The position numbers and the translations under genes were made by a program. A stretch of DNA of 64,000 nucleotides from Bacteroidales bacterium (lineage in GTDB: Bacteria > Bacteroidota > Bacteroidia > Bacteroidales > Lentimicrobiaceae), in NCBI GenBank assembly GCA_016709025.1, contig JADJEQ010000008.1:1-64000 (forward strand). Reading direction: 5' to 3'. This document shows, one piece after another, positions 1 to 8,087 of the stretch. How positions within the stretch are numbered: position 1 is the first letter of the stretch; every line of letters begins with the position of its first letter. The notes below the pieces were generated by a model. The model did not search any database, was not told the origin of the DNA, and saw only the letters and a list, made by a program, of their open reading frames with translations.

Positions 1-225
1 TTCAAACGTCATAAACACAGCCGATTCATTGAAAAGAGCAATTCCATTGATCAGGAATTCCATTGCCATAATGGTTTTTCCACAGCCTGCATTGCCCATA
101 ATGAGCGTTGACCGGTTCAGGGGAAGACCTCCAAAAGTAATTTCATCCAGACCTTTTATACCACTCGCAGATTTTGGAAGTGTGAACTCTTTTTTGATTG
201 ATTTATTCTCTTTAGGTTGCTTCAT
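1..225 (-). CDS. KaiC-family ATPase, N-terminal fragment (runs off the left edge)
   Basis: The reverse complement of the first 225 bases reads as 75 codons from an ATG with no stop, so the gene continues beyond the window. The visible protein has the layout typical of KaiC/RecA-like ATPases: a short basic lead, a GIKGLDEITFGGLP block (residues 22-35), then a Walker A motif GNAGCGKT (residues 44-51) and a helix with the pattern TIMAMEFLINGIA. KaiC homologues outside cyanobacteria are usually signalling ATPases that often sit near histidine kinases or receiver proteins. A promoter-like motif lies about 45 bases upstream of the start. It is transcribed in the same direction as the kinase/FHA operon but is separated from it by 422 bp with its own promoter motif, so it is probably not part of that operon. 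The family call is firm; the function is unknown. Confidence 0.85.
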   Translation of the reverse strand, partial: MKQPKENKSIKKEFTLPKSASGIKGLDEITFGGLPLNRSTLIMGNAGCGKTIMAMEFLINGIALFNESAVFMTFE

Positions 226-269
226 AACTTCCTGACATTAATATCGGTTCATTGAGAACTGTATAAGTC

Positions 270-277
270 CAAAATTA
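270..277 (-). promoter_or_regulatory. Bacteroidota -7 promoter motif upstream of the KaiC-like gene
   Basis: On the minus strand this reads TAATTTTG, matching the TAnnTTTG consensus of Bacteroidota housekeeping promoters. It lies 45 bases upstream of the ATG. No TTTG -33 box is at the ideal spacing, so this is a half match. Confidence 0.4.
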
Positions 278-351
278 TAATTATAAAAGGAGGGTATTGT
301 TATAGAATTTGTGGAAAGATTTCTATAATTCACAGTTTACAACTCAATAGT

Positions 352-436
352 CCGGTAATTTTAAGAATCACGCAAGCCTGCCCGACGCAGGCGGGGACGC
401 AAGGACCCCGCAAAAGTGGCGGGGCAGGCAGCAAAG
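352..436 (+). repeat. Dispersed CGCAA-type repeat, copy 1
   Basis: The block begins with TAATTTTAAGAATCACGCAA, continues through a GC-rich hairpin-prone insert (GCCTGCCCGACGCAGGCGGG) and ends ACCCCGCAAAAGTGGCGGGG, then CAGGCAGCAAAG. The reverse complement of 53532-53605 gives the same beginning and end with only a few changes; the middle there is a run of GACGCAAA words instead of the hairpin. Two copies 53 kb apart in opposite orientation show a dispersed intergenic element. Confidence 0.75.
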
Positions 437-647
437 TGTTGATTATCATTATGTTAAAAATTACACATTTTGTTATTTAATGTCTTGAAAATCAGTAATT
501 TAAAAAATAGTAACGGAGTATTGCAACTGGAAGATATATAATATTGGCAGGGTTAAGGTAACCTGTATGTCCGGATGTAAACCAAGGACTGCTGTTTATT
601 GAATAAATTTTTACCGATCTTTCATTCATGCTTGTAGCAAACCATTC

Positions 648-1274
648 TCAGGCATTATTCCGGATAATACTCCTTAGGTTGCTTACAAATAACTTTTGAT
701 TTGCAATGCTGTCTTTTCTTTCAGGCAGGTAAATCAGGGTCTGCTTCTGATCATTATAATGTATGATTACTTTGTAATATTCAGATGCCAGGCCCTTCTG
801 GTCTGTGTAAATACTCTTACCTGTAAAGTCTTTGAACTCCCTGAAATCCACAATGATTTCCGGTTTTACAAATCTGCCGATCAGGTTGTTGCTTTTTAAT
901 ACGATCAGTTTTTGGTGGCTGTCAACGGTAATGTTAAATGTTGTAGGTGCAAACCGATAGAAAAAAAACATTACGGCCATCAATACAAACATAGTTATCA
1001 ACTGGATGCTATCAAGGCTTTGGGTAATAAGGGAACTTACCGGCATATAAAAAATAAGGACAGCCCAAAAGAGAAGCCATATGTAATCAGGTTTTGTGAT
1101 GATGGTAAATAAACCGGCATTGCCTACTATTTTAATACCATATTTATTTTCTTCAGCCAGCTGGGCTAATTCGAAAAAATTGATCTGCGGATTATCTGAT
1201 ACTACCGGTAAAGCATCCTCCAATGCCTGAAGCTTGCGCATTTCAGCCAGCATGAATTTTAATTCTTTCAGCAT
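648..1274 (-). CDS. Hypothetical membrane protein, last gene of the kinase/FHA operon
   Basis: This 208-residue protein is not recognised. It has two hydrophobic stretches (about residues 64-83 and 92-108) that look like a membrane hairpin, preceded by a roughly 60-residue cytoplasmic-looking N-terminus and followed by a 100-residue soluble C-terminus with alternating charged and beta-type residues. That profile resembles small two-helix membrane proteins with a PH-like or DUF-type tail, but no motif proves it. It starts 81 bp downstream of the kinase gene in the same orientation, which suggests it is the terminal gene of the operon. There is no signal peptide and no cysteine motif. Confidence 0.65.
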   Translation of the reverse strand: MLKELKFMLAEMRKLQALEDALPVVSDNPQINFFELAQLAEENKYGIKIVGNAGLFTIITKPDYIWLLFWAVLIFYMPVSSLITQSLDSIQLITMFVLMAVMFFFYRFAPTTFNITVDSHQKLIVLKSNNLIGRFVKPEIIVDFREFKDFTGKSIYTDQKGLASEYYKVIIHYNDQKQTLIYLPERKDSIANQKLFVSNLRSIIRNNA

Positions 1275-1355
1275 AGTCTATTCTGAGCTAAATCCGTAAA
1301 ATATTATTTGATTGCAGGATTAAAGGCTTTGTGTATTTCGCATGTACCCGACCAT

Positions 1356-4088
1356 CTAATTGACTTCAAGTAATTCAATTTCAGCTGCAATAGTGCTGTA
1401 TGCCGGCATTTTTCCACGGTCAGAATTGCCATAACCCAGATTGTAAGGAATAATTATCAACGCTTTACTCCCTTGCTTCATCATGGAGATCCCCTCTTCA
1501 AAGCCCGGTATCATTCTATCGACTCCCAGAATGAATTCCAGAGGTTTCCCCTGGTCATCGGAAGAGTCAACCCTGGTGCCATCCAGCAATGAAAAGGTAT
1601 AATGTACCTTTACTTTTTTACCGGCAGACGCCATGGCTCCCTGGCCGGCAACCTTTTCAATGTAATACAAACCACTGGCAGTGGGGGTTCCGGTCAGGTT
1701 ATTTTCAGTAAGGTATTCCCTGATATTCTTTTTTTCATTCTCAATACGCTGTTCTTCTGTATAAAGTACCTTGTTTAAGGTTGCCTGATATTGCGCATCT
1801 ACTTCCTTATAATAAAATGGATAATTTAAATGCGAAATATTCACTGCAAGAAAATTCAGCAGTTCTTTGGCATTTACCTGATCACCCCTGTCGTATAACT
1901 CATTGATCAGACGAAGGTAATCACTTCTTACAAAATCAAGCATAGCCCTGATTTCGAACGAAGGAATACTTTGTTTATTAATGGCTTCATAACTCATGTT
2001 CTCCAGTACATTCTTATGAGCAATACTCCGGCCACTGAAAACCTCCGGTTTAACTTTATACACCCACCCTTCGGGATAAAGAAAGTTGTTTAAGCTTAGA
2101 AAATTGCTGTAGTCAAAAGCGATGCTGAAACAAAAAGGCTTTGAAAATTTGTTTGTTTTGAAAATGTCAAGTAACAATTGTGCTGTTTTGGTCAGTTTAT
2201 CTTCTTTGTTGGGATAAACCGCCCATGTGAATTTTTGGGCTGTATTGACATTCTCAATACTCACTTCCTGGGCTTGCCATGTAATTTCGCTCATGCCTGA
2301 ATATTGGATCGTTCCGATGGATAGGGGTACGCCCAATGTTTTTGTTATATAACTGAAATACCAGTCGGTAGGGAGAAAACCTGTCATCAAAGGTTTAATG
2401 TCAGTTCTCAGATTCTCAAATTGTTGCAGATAGAGAACGGGATGAGCTGTAATATCGAAGCTCAGTAACAAAATGGAATTCAGGTCGCAAGAATTCATGG
2501 TATTGCGGGCAAATTCGAGCATCACATCATTAAATCCGCCTCGTTTCCTGCCCTCTTTATATGCGATCAAAGCCGAGTCGCTTTTGCCATTGGCCATATA
2601 ATGCAGCGCCAGTTCACCCCAGAAAACTGTAAGCCTGGAGTATGGGTCAATAATCAGGGAATCGTTTTTGTATTCCGGATTGATTTTTAAAACTTTTTCA
2701 ATGACATCGCTGGCTTGCGCAATTCCGCTGTAAGTGAGTCGTGTGAGATCTATTCCATCCTGTGTCATGGTGTGGTATAGGGCATCGCTCAGGTAAAAAA
2801 GCACATCCTGGTTTTCTTCATCCAGATCAACCGCTTTTTGCAGATAGAAAACGCATGAATCGTAATTCCGGGCATCCGGAGTTTTTTTGTATTCTGTTTT
2901 TACCCAATCCAGCAGGTGATTTACTTCTGCCTGCCGGGCCAGCCTACGGCTCTCTGTATTAAAGACAAAGGAGTACCAGCCGGGAAATACCTTCATTGCA
3001 ATGCTTAACATGAATACAATCAGGATCAGACCTGAGTAAATCCATGTTTTATATTTTCCCCAAACTGTTTTTACAATTCCGGGTGTTCCCGTTCCGGTTG
3101 CAGGTTCTTCTTTTGAAACAGGAATTGGTACCGGTTCTTTTTTTAAGGGTGGTAAATTGACTGGTTTTTCCTTAGTATCTGCTGGTTTGGGCTCTTTCCT
3201 TACAGGTTCAGGAATGTCAATCAGGGTTTTATCATCGTCAGCGAATGTTGCTTTAGGCGGTTCATCATTCGTTTTACGGGTCTGGGTCGCTTCAGTCAAA
3301 GCCTGTTTGAAAGCACTGCACGTCTGGTATCGCTGAGCTGGATCCTTGTGCGTGGCGATCTTCAAAACCTGATTAATTTCAGGGTAATTGGTCAGTTCAG
3401 GAAGAGGTTCATAAACGATCCTGGTGAAGATCTGAAAACTGGAGGTGGTTGTCGTGTCGTAGGGTGGTTTGCCGTTCAGCATATAAAACAACGTAACACC
3501 CAGCGAATAAATATCACTTCGCTGGTCGATGTTTTTATCGGTATTCACCTGTTCGGGACTCATGTAAACAGGTGTGCCGATCTGCGTTCCGGTTGCCGTC
3601 ATGTCGTCGGTAGCGCCCAACAGCTTGGCAATGCCGAAATCAAGGATCTTTACAGCCTTCGATGGTTCAATAAAAATATTTGAAGGCTTGACATCGCGGT
3701 GGACAATTGATTTTTTATGCGCGTATTCGAATGCATCGAGGACCTGCATGAAAATAGGAACCACTTCGTCCAGTGACATCGGGCCATCTCTTTTAATCTT
3801 CACATTCAGATCTTCCCCCTCCAGAAATTCCATGACGATGGCCAGCAGATCGGGACGTTCTTCGTAATCAATTACCCGGGTTATGTTCATATGGTTGAGG
3901 CCTGCCATAAATCGGGCTTCATTTTCGAACCGCTCGCGGATATTTTTGTTTGCTGTAAGTATAGGATTCAATATTTTGATGGCAACCTTCGATTGCAGTT
4001 TCTCATGCACTGCTTCATAAACAGAGGCCATGCCACCTTCACCGATAAGCCGGGTAATCCTGTAATGTTGTATTTTTTCTCCAATCAT
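1356..4088 (-). CDS. Transmembrane Ser/Thr protein kinase fused to an FKBP-type prolyl isomerase
   Basis: The 910-residue protein starts with a PknB-type Hanks kinase (about 1-270): glycine loop GEGGMASVYEA (16-26), catalytic lysine in VAIK (Lys38), HRDVKPSN (130-137) and DFG (150-152), followed by GTPVYMSPEQ. All key residues are present, so it should be active. A Pro/Lys/Glu-rich linker (about 275-335) leads to one membrane helix (about 349-366). A long outer region of about 430 residues follows; its first part has TPR-like spacing. The last 105 residues are a complete FKBP domain with VKVHYTFSLLDGTRVDSS, IPGFEEGISMMKQGSKA and PYNLGYG. Bacterial PknB kinases usually carry PASTA, WD40 or TPR sensors outside; an FKBP prolyl isomerase there is unusual. 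It lies between FHA genes and downstream of a PP2C phosphatase, its probable readers and eraser. Confidence 0.93.
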   Translation of the reverse strand: MIGEKIQHYRITRLIGEGGMASVYEAVHEKLQSKVAIKILNPILTANKNIRERFENEARFMAGLNHMNITRVIDYEERPDLLAIVMEFLEGEDLNVKIKRDGPMSLDEVVPIFMQVLDAFEYAHKKSIVHRDVKPSNIFIEPSKAVKILDFGIAKLLGATDDMTATGTQIGTPVYMSPEQVNTDKNIDQRSDIYSLGVTLFYMLNGKPPYDTTTTSSFQIFTRIVYEPLPELTNYPEINQVLKIATHKDPAQRYQTCSAFKQALTEATQTRKTNDEPPKATFADDDKTLIDIPEPVRKEPKPADTKEKPVNLPPLKKEPVPIPVSKEEPATGTGTPGIVKTVWGKYKTWIYSGLILIVFMLSIAMKVFPGWYSFVFNTESRRLARQAEVNHLLDWVKTEYKKTPDARNYDSCVFYLQKAVDLDEENQDVLFYLSDALYHTMTQDGIDLTRLTYSGIAQASDVIEKVLKINPEYKNDSLIIDPYSRLTVFWGELALHYMANGKSDSALIAYKEGRKRGGFNDVMLEFARNTMNSCDLNSILLLSFDITAHPVLYLQQFENLRTDIKPLMTGFLPTDWYFSYITKTLGVPLSIGTIQYSGMSEITWQAQEVSIENVNTAQKFTWAVYPNKEDKLTKTAQLLLDIFKTNKFSKPFCFSIAFDYSNFLSLNNFLYPEGWVYKVKPEVFSGRSIAHKNVLENMSYEAINKQSIPSFEIRAMLDFVRSDYLRLINELYDRGDQVNAKELLNFLAVNISHLNYPFYYKEVDAQYQATLNKVLYTEEQRIENEKKNIREYLTENNLTGTPTASGLYYIEKVAGQGAMASAGKKVKVHYTFSLLDGTRVDSSDDQGKPLEFILGVDRMIPGFEEGISMMKQGSKALIIIPYNLGYGNSDRGKMPAYSTIAAEIELLEVN

Positions 4089-4103
4089 TGTTGTATCCGG
4101 GTA

Positions 4104-4619
4104 TTATTCGGTTTTAAAAATAAAATCTGTATGTCCGATCCTAATTTTATCCTCATTGTTCAGAAATAACTTGTCATAGCGGGTAAGGCGCTGATCATTG
4201 TAAAAAGTGCCGTTGGTGCTGGGTTCACCTTTTTCGCTGATGCTTCCGTCGTCGGTGATGATGCACTGTATTTCCCCGAATTGTTCCATTACTTCAATCA
4301 TGCAATGTTTATGACTGATATAGCGATCGCCGGGAATACTGATGCCCGCATCACGGCCGATGATATTTTTACCTGTTTTGAGCAGATATTCAGTGCTGTT
4401 GGAAAGCTGAACCAGCCTTGGCCTGAGGTTTTTCTTATTCCCGAAATCAACAATGGTTTTTTCGGAATTTTCAACAACCTGCCTGAGCGAAGCAGGGATG
4501 TTGAATACGAGAACCTGTTGGCAGGCCGGGCATTTTACCATCGCTTTTTCTTTATCTTTCGGTAATTTGCCGGCAGCGATTTCAATTACTTTCTGACATT
4601 TTGTGCATTTAATCTGCAT
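4104..4619 (-). CDS. Zinc-finger plus FHA-domain protein
   Basis: The 171-residue protein opens with a zinc-finger of the MJ0042 style: Cys5-x2-Cys8 and Cys30-x2-Cys33. A linker follows, then an FHA domain (about 70-170) with the phosphothreonine-binding signatures GRD (88-90), SHKHC (102-106) and STNGTF (134-139). FHA domains bind phosphothreonine peptides, so this is a probable reader for the kinase 15 bp downstream. There is no signal peptide, which fits the cytoplasmic side where the kinase domain sits. The 11-15 bp spacing to both neighbours indicates one transcript. Its natural ligand cannot be told from sequence. Confidence 0.88.
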   Translation of the reverse strand: MQIKCTKCQKVIEIAAGKLPKDKEKAMVKCPACQQVLVFNIPASLRQVVENSEKTIVDFGNKKNLRPRLVQLSNSTEYLLKTGKNIIGRDAGISIPGDRYISHKHCMIEVMEQFGEIQCIITDDGSISEKGEPSTNGTFYNDQRLTRYDKLFLNNEDKIRIGHTDFIFKTE

Positions 4620-4630
4620 ATTGAACGGTA

Positions 4631-5767
4631 TTAAGACCAGTCGTTAATTTCATCAAAATTGTCTTCAAGGTTCACCAGGTCATCTTCCATAGATTCCAGC
4701 ACGTCATCGGGAACGTCTTCAGGAATATCATCGGAAACCTCGCCGGAATATTCAATTTCATCCGGTGCAACAATTTCAGTATTCATGGCATCCTGATTCA
4801 GGATGATAACTTCCGATTCCTCTATCTGCTGATTGTTGTTTTCATCAACGCCCATAACATCAACCACCTGGTCATAGTTAACATCAGCTACCAGCACTTC
4901 ATCTGTTCCGTCGGCATTCAGATCAACCGACATGGTTGTCCCATCTGAAACAACATCGGAACTTACCAGATCGGCAGGGTCATGTATTACGATCATCTCA
5001 TCCTCGGCTAACTGGCCGTCCAAATTCTGATCGGCATACATGGCATCGGCACTACCATCCTGGTTTATATCAACAAAGACTGCATCTATAGCGCCATCAG
5101 TGTTAAAGTCGGCAGCCAGCATTTCTGGTTCGGCCTCTCCTGTATTTTCAGAATTCACATCATCAGAGCCATAGGTCTCCTGTCCTGATGCATCATCATT
5201 AGCCAGATCTGTCCCGGGGTCTCCCTGGTATTCAATTGCAGGCAATTCGTGAGGATCTGTAGTGTGGTAATCAACAACCGGTTGATTGTTGCCATCGAGC
5301 TCTTCGGTATAAAATGTATTATAATACGCTCCCTGGTATAAAAATACTCCACCGGCTCCAAGTTCCTCTCTGGCTGAGGCAAAAGCCTCTGAAAAGGACA
5401 TATCATCGTTGATGCGTTCGCTGGTGGCCATCGGGGCAGTATTTGGATTCCAGGTATGTGAAGTCTGCTCCTGCCGGGAATTTTCCAGCGGTGTCAGGGT
5501 TGATATTTCATCAAGGACTTCATTCCCGGAATCCGATGATATTGCATCAACAGTGTTTTCCGGGGTGTCATCAGGGAATATTTCCGTAATATCCAGATTT
5601 TGCATCTGGTCATTGATAACGGCACCAGCAATTGCAGCTCCGCCTGCCAGGATCATCGAGTTTTTTCTACTGATGGTCTTCCCTGTTTTCGGGTCTTTTA
5701 TCACTTCAAAGGGTTCAGCAATAATTCGTTCTGATTTTTCGCTGCCAACATTTTTATTTTTGCCCAT
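4631..5767 (-). CDS. Acidic Asp-rich protein with EF-hand-like repeats
   Basis: This 378-residue protein is strongly acidic. Residues 38-51 are a short Gly/Ala hydrophobic stretch, followed by a low-complexity acidic linker. A conserved-looking block SEAFASAREELGAGGVFLYQ (about 125-144) follows. Residues 219-322 contain repeated Asp/Asn-Gly loops of the style DFNTDGAIDAVFVDINQDGS; two end as full EF-hand-type loops, DQNLDGQLAEDE and DENNNQQIEESE, with acidic or amide residues at loop positions 1, 3, 5 and 12. Such loops usually bind calcium and also occur in dockerins and FG-GAP-like repeats. The last 40 residues are almost all acidic or small. There is no clear signal peptide. Its place between two FHA genes suggests a scaffold or substrate of the kinase, but that is inference. 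Confidence 0.75.
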   Translation of the reverse strand: MGKNKNVGSEKSERIIAEPFEVIKDPKTGKTISRKNSMILAGGAAIAGAVINDQMQNLDITEIFPDDTPENTVDAISSDSGNEVLDEISTLTPLENSRQEQTSHTWNPNTAPMATSERINDDMSFSEAFASAREELGAGGVFLYQGAYYNTFYTEELDGNNQPVVDYHTTDPHELPAIEYQGDPGTDLANDDASGQETYGSDDVNSENTGEAEPEMLAADFNTDGAIDAVFVDINQDGSADAMYADQNLDGQLAEDEMIVIHDPADLVSSDVVSDGTTMSVDLNADGTDEVLVADVNYDQVVDVMGVDENNNQQIEESEVIILNQDAMNTEIVAPDEIEYSGEVSDDIPEDVPDDVLESMEDDLVNLEDNFDEINDWS

Positions 5768-5796
5768 GGGTTATGGTTTTTATTACTCTCATTAAT

Positions 5797-6417
5797 TTAT
5801 CGTTTCCATTTCGTTTTACAAACCATACAGTAGCCTCTTCGATCCATATTTTCGAAGGGCTCGGCCCCAAGAAATCTGAAACAACCGGGGCAGATGTAAT
5901 TCTTTTTAAAATTCTCTTCGTGATCCATTAACTCGTCCTGAACATTGCCGGTAACAGCCGTAGATAAAATTCCGAGTGCACTTCCTACTACCGGTATCAT
6001 TGCCAATCCTGCCTTAAGCCCGGTGCTCTTCAGGTTGTTGTTTTTCATGATCCGGCGTTTTTCTTTGTGATATTGTTCATAAACAGCCTGAAGTTTTTTA
6101 AACGCTTCATAAATCAATTCCTGTTTTCTGAAATCTTCATAAAGAATTCCTTTTTTGATGTTGCCGGAGACGAACAGGGACAAAACTATTTTAATGTCAA
6201 CCGGATAGGAAGCAAGTCGAAATTCATCTGATTCAACCACAGCAGACTGCATAATTCTTCTGCCATTCACAAATGTGCCATTGCTGCTTCCGAGGTCTGA
6301 AACAAGGTATTCTGTATCAGACATTTTTTTGATAGAGCAATGCCTGCTGCTCACCTTTTCATTTTTTATCACCAGGTGGTTGTCGGGAGCCCTGCCTAAA
6401 AACAGTGTTTCATCCAT
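5797..6417 (-). CDS. FHA-domain protein with C-terminal zinc ribbon
   Basis: The 206-residue protein begins directly with an FHA domain (about 1-80): GRAPDNHLVI (8-17), SSRHCSI (23-29) and SSNGTFVNGRRI (44-55), the normal phosphothreonine-binding signatures. A charged helix (about 95-130) is followed by a Gly/Ala-rich hydrophobic segment (about 132-155) that could insert in or press against a membrane. The end is a zinc ribbon with Cys176-x2-Cys179 and Cys197-x2-Cys200. It lies between the phosphatase and the acidic protein with short gaps, so it is probably a second phosphothreonine reader of the same system. The order FHA then zinc is the reverse of the other FHA protein in the operon. Confidence 0.87.
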   Translation of the reverse strand: MDETLFLGRAPDNHLVIKNEKVSSRHCSIKKMSDTEYLVSDLGSSNGTFVNGRRIMQSAVVESDEFRLASYPVDIKIVLSLFVSGNIKKGILYEDFRKQELIYEAFKKLQAVYEQYHKEKRRIMKNNNLKSTGLKAGLAMIPVVGSALGILSTAVTGNVQDELMDHEENFKKNYICPGCFRFLGAEPFENMDRRGYCMVCKTKWKR

Positions 6418-6463
6418 AGTTAACTTTGACTGAGAGATTCTCTTTTATTAGTAATATCAGAAT

Positions 6464-7219
6464 TTACAGAATGTCACGTACTTTAACCAGATATGCCGAA
6501 TAATTATCGCGTGAATTGCCTTCACACAGCGATTTAATATGATTCAGTTTTGCCTCATCTGCTTCATTGGAAGCCAGAATTTCAGTGAGTTGATCATCAG
6601 ATACCCCTGAATAGATTCCATCGGAGCATAACAGCAGATAATCATCTGTCCGAATATCACTGATAAAATGAAAATCAGGTTGGACATTATGAACATGCTT
6701 TCCCTGGATTGCCCTGGTGATAACGTTGGATTTCGGATGACGCTCAGCCTCATTTTTTGTTACCAGACCCTGTTTAAGCCATTCATTAACCAGGGTATGA
6801 TCAGTGGTTTTCCATATTATTTCACTATTGCGGAAATGATAAAGCCTGCTGTCGCCACAATGTAAAACGGCAACACCCTCCCGATTCAGGATGGCAAGAA
6901 CTACCGTTGTTCCCATTCCTTTGGTTTCCGGATTGTCCGCAACAAAAAGATCAAATGTATTTTGTACATGATCGAAGGCGTCGGTTAAAAGCCTGGCGGT
7001 TATATCTTCTTTCAGGCGGGGTATAAGATATCCGGCGAATGTTTCACTGGCCAGTTTACTTGCAGCTTCACCCTTCGTGTGACCTCCCATGCCATCGCAG
7101 ACAATAAACAGGGTGTCATTTTCATTGGCTGTGCCTTCAACAGGTAAGATATAATCTTCCATGTTTTCGCGTTTGCCCTGGCAGAAAATCGTTCCGGGAG
7201 TAAATAATTCAATTTTCAT
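6464..7219 (-). CDS. PP2C-family Ser/Thr protein phosphatase
   Basis: The 251-residue length is typical for stand-alone bacterial PP2C (Stp/PrpC) phosphatases. The metal-binding signatures are all present: Glu21-Asp22 in the NMEDYI motif, CDGMGGH (41-47), GTTVV (103-107), CGDSRLY (121-127), LLCSDGIYSGV (196-206) and Asp238 in RDNYSAYLV. It should use two Mn or Mg ions to remove phosphate from Ser/Thr. No membrane segment or signal peptide is present, so it is cytoplasmic and can oppose the kinase domain encoded three genes downstream. The presence of writer (kinase), eraser (this gene) and readers (two FHA proteins) in one operon is the basis for calling it a phospho-signalling module. Confidence 0.95.
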   Translation of the reverse strand: MKIELFTPGTIFCQGKRENMEDYILPVEGTANENDTLFIVCDGMGGHTKGEAASKLASETFAGYLIPRLKEDITARLLTDAFDHVQNTFDLFVADNPETKGMGTTVVLAILNREGVAVLHCGDSRLYHFRNSEIIWKTTDHTLVNEWLKQGLVTKNEAERHPKSNVITRAIQGKHVHNVQPDFHFISDIRTDDYLLLCSDGIYSGVSDDQLTEILASNEADEAKLNHIKSLCEGNSRDNYSAYLVKVRDIL

Positions 7220-7257
7220 ATTCCGGTTTAAGTAGGCGTGAAACGGGAATAACTGAA

Positions 7258-8025
7258 TTATCTGACAACTCCCAACGGCATATCACGTGAGGCATTGCCT
7301 TCAATAATGGGTGTTTGCGCGTTCCCGGTAAGATTCAATACATTGCCTTTGACATAGGTAAAGAGCTCTCCAAGGTCGATGGTATTGTCCTTATCCCTGT
7401 CTGCACTGCCTTTTAGCCCTTTTATAAGGTAATAGGTGAAGGCTCCCTGGCGCATTTTGCTGTTTTCCTGTGATGTTTCTGTGTTTTTGGATGACATCAT
7501 AATGGCAACACTCGTTTCTGATGTTCCTGTAGTGGCAGGGGAGGAGGTGGGCGTTCCCTGGTAGATGCTGCCGGAATAGCAAGCATCGGCATAGCATATT
7601 TTATATCTGGCAGGGTATTTTTTAAATACAGCCTTTACCTCGCTGTGAAGAAGCAGTGAATTGTACTGATCAGTGATGTCTGTCGGGCAGAAAGCACTTT
7701 CAGCGCCATGTCCGGAGTAAAAAAACAAAAGCATGTCATTGGCTGAGGCTCTGGAGAAAACATCATTCATGGTTTGGATAATATTGCTTTTTGTCGCTGC
7801 CTCATCAACCAGTACTGTGATATTTTCATCAGGTACTGCTCCTCCTTCGCAACTTTTCAGATAAGCATAAAATCTGTACGCATCGTCATCTGAATAACGT
7901 AAATCCAGATCATCCCTTTTATAATCAGCACAGCCTACAACCACCGCGAAAGTTTGGGGCTGCTGGGCCTTAAGGGAATTCAATGCACAAAGTAAAAACA
8001 GAACCGGAAGGATGGTCTTTCTCAT
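7258..8025 (-). CDS. Secreted caspase-like cysteine protease (C14) with EF-hand loop
   Basis: The first 20 residues are a signal peptide ending LKAQ, so the enzyme is exported. The remainder is a caspase/metacaspase p20-like fold: VVVGCADYK near the start, catalytic His106 in FFYSGHGAES, and catalytic Cys149 in CYADACYSGS. A Ser/Thr-rich insert follows (about 157-175). In the C-terminal part a canonical 12-residue EF-hand loop DRDKDNTIDLGE (209-220) has Asp at positions 1, 3, 5 and 9 and Glu at 12. Metacaspases of other organisms are often calcium-activated, which makes this loop notable. The gene lies 38 bp upstream of the phosphatase gene and 62 bp downstream of a lipoprotein gene. The protease call is firm; its substrate is unknown. 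Confidence 0.9.
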   Translation of the reverse strand: MRKTILPVLFLLCALNSLKAQQPQTFAVVVGCADYKRDDLDLRYSDDDAYRFYAYLKSCEGGAVPDENITVLVDEAATKSNIIQTMNDVFSRASANDMLLFFYSGHGAESAFCPTDITDQYNSLLLHSEVKAVFKKYPARYKICYADACYSGSIYQGTPTSSPATTGTSETSVAIMMSSKNTETSQENSKMRQGAFTYYLIKGLKGSADRDKDNTIDLGELFTYVKGNVLNLTGNAQTPIIEGNASRDMPLGVVR

Positions 8026-8087
8026 AAGTTAATTCGATGTAATTAATGTTAAATAACTGTAAATCTATTTAATACAACTAATTGAAG

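Larger units (their letters stand above)
226..647. other. Gene-free stretch holding a dispersed repeat copy
   Basis: No convincing ORF lies here. It contains the KaiC promoter motif (270-277) and, at about 352-436, a copy of a dispersed repeat rich in CGCAA words that recurs in opposite orientation at 53532-53605. The rest is AT-rich and unremarkable. Confidence 0.6.
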
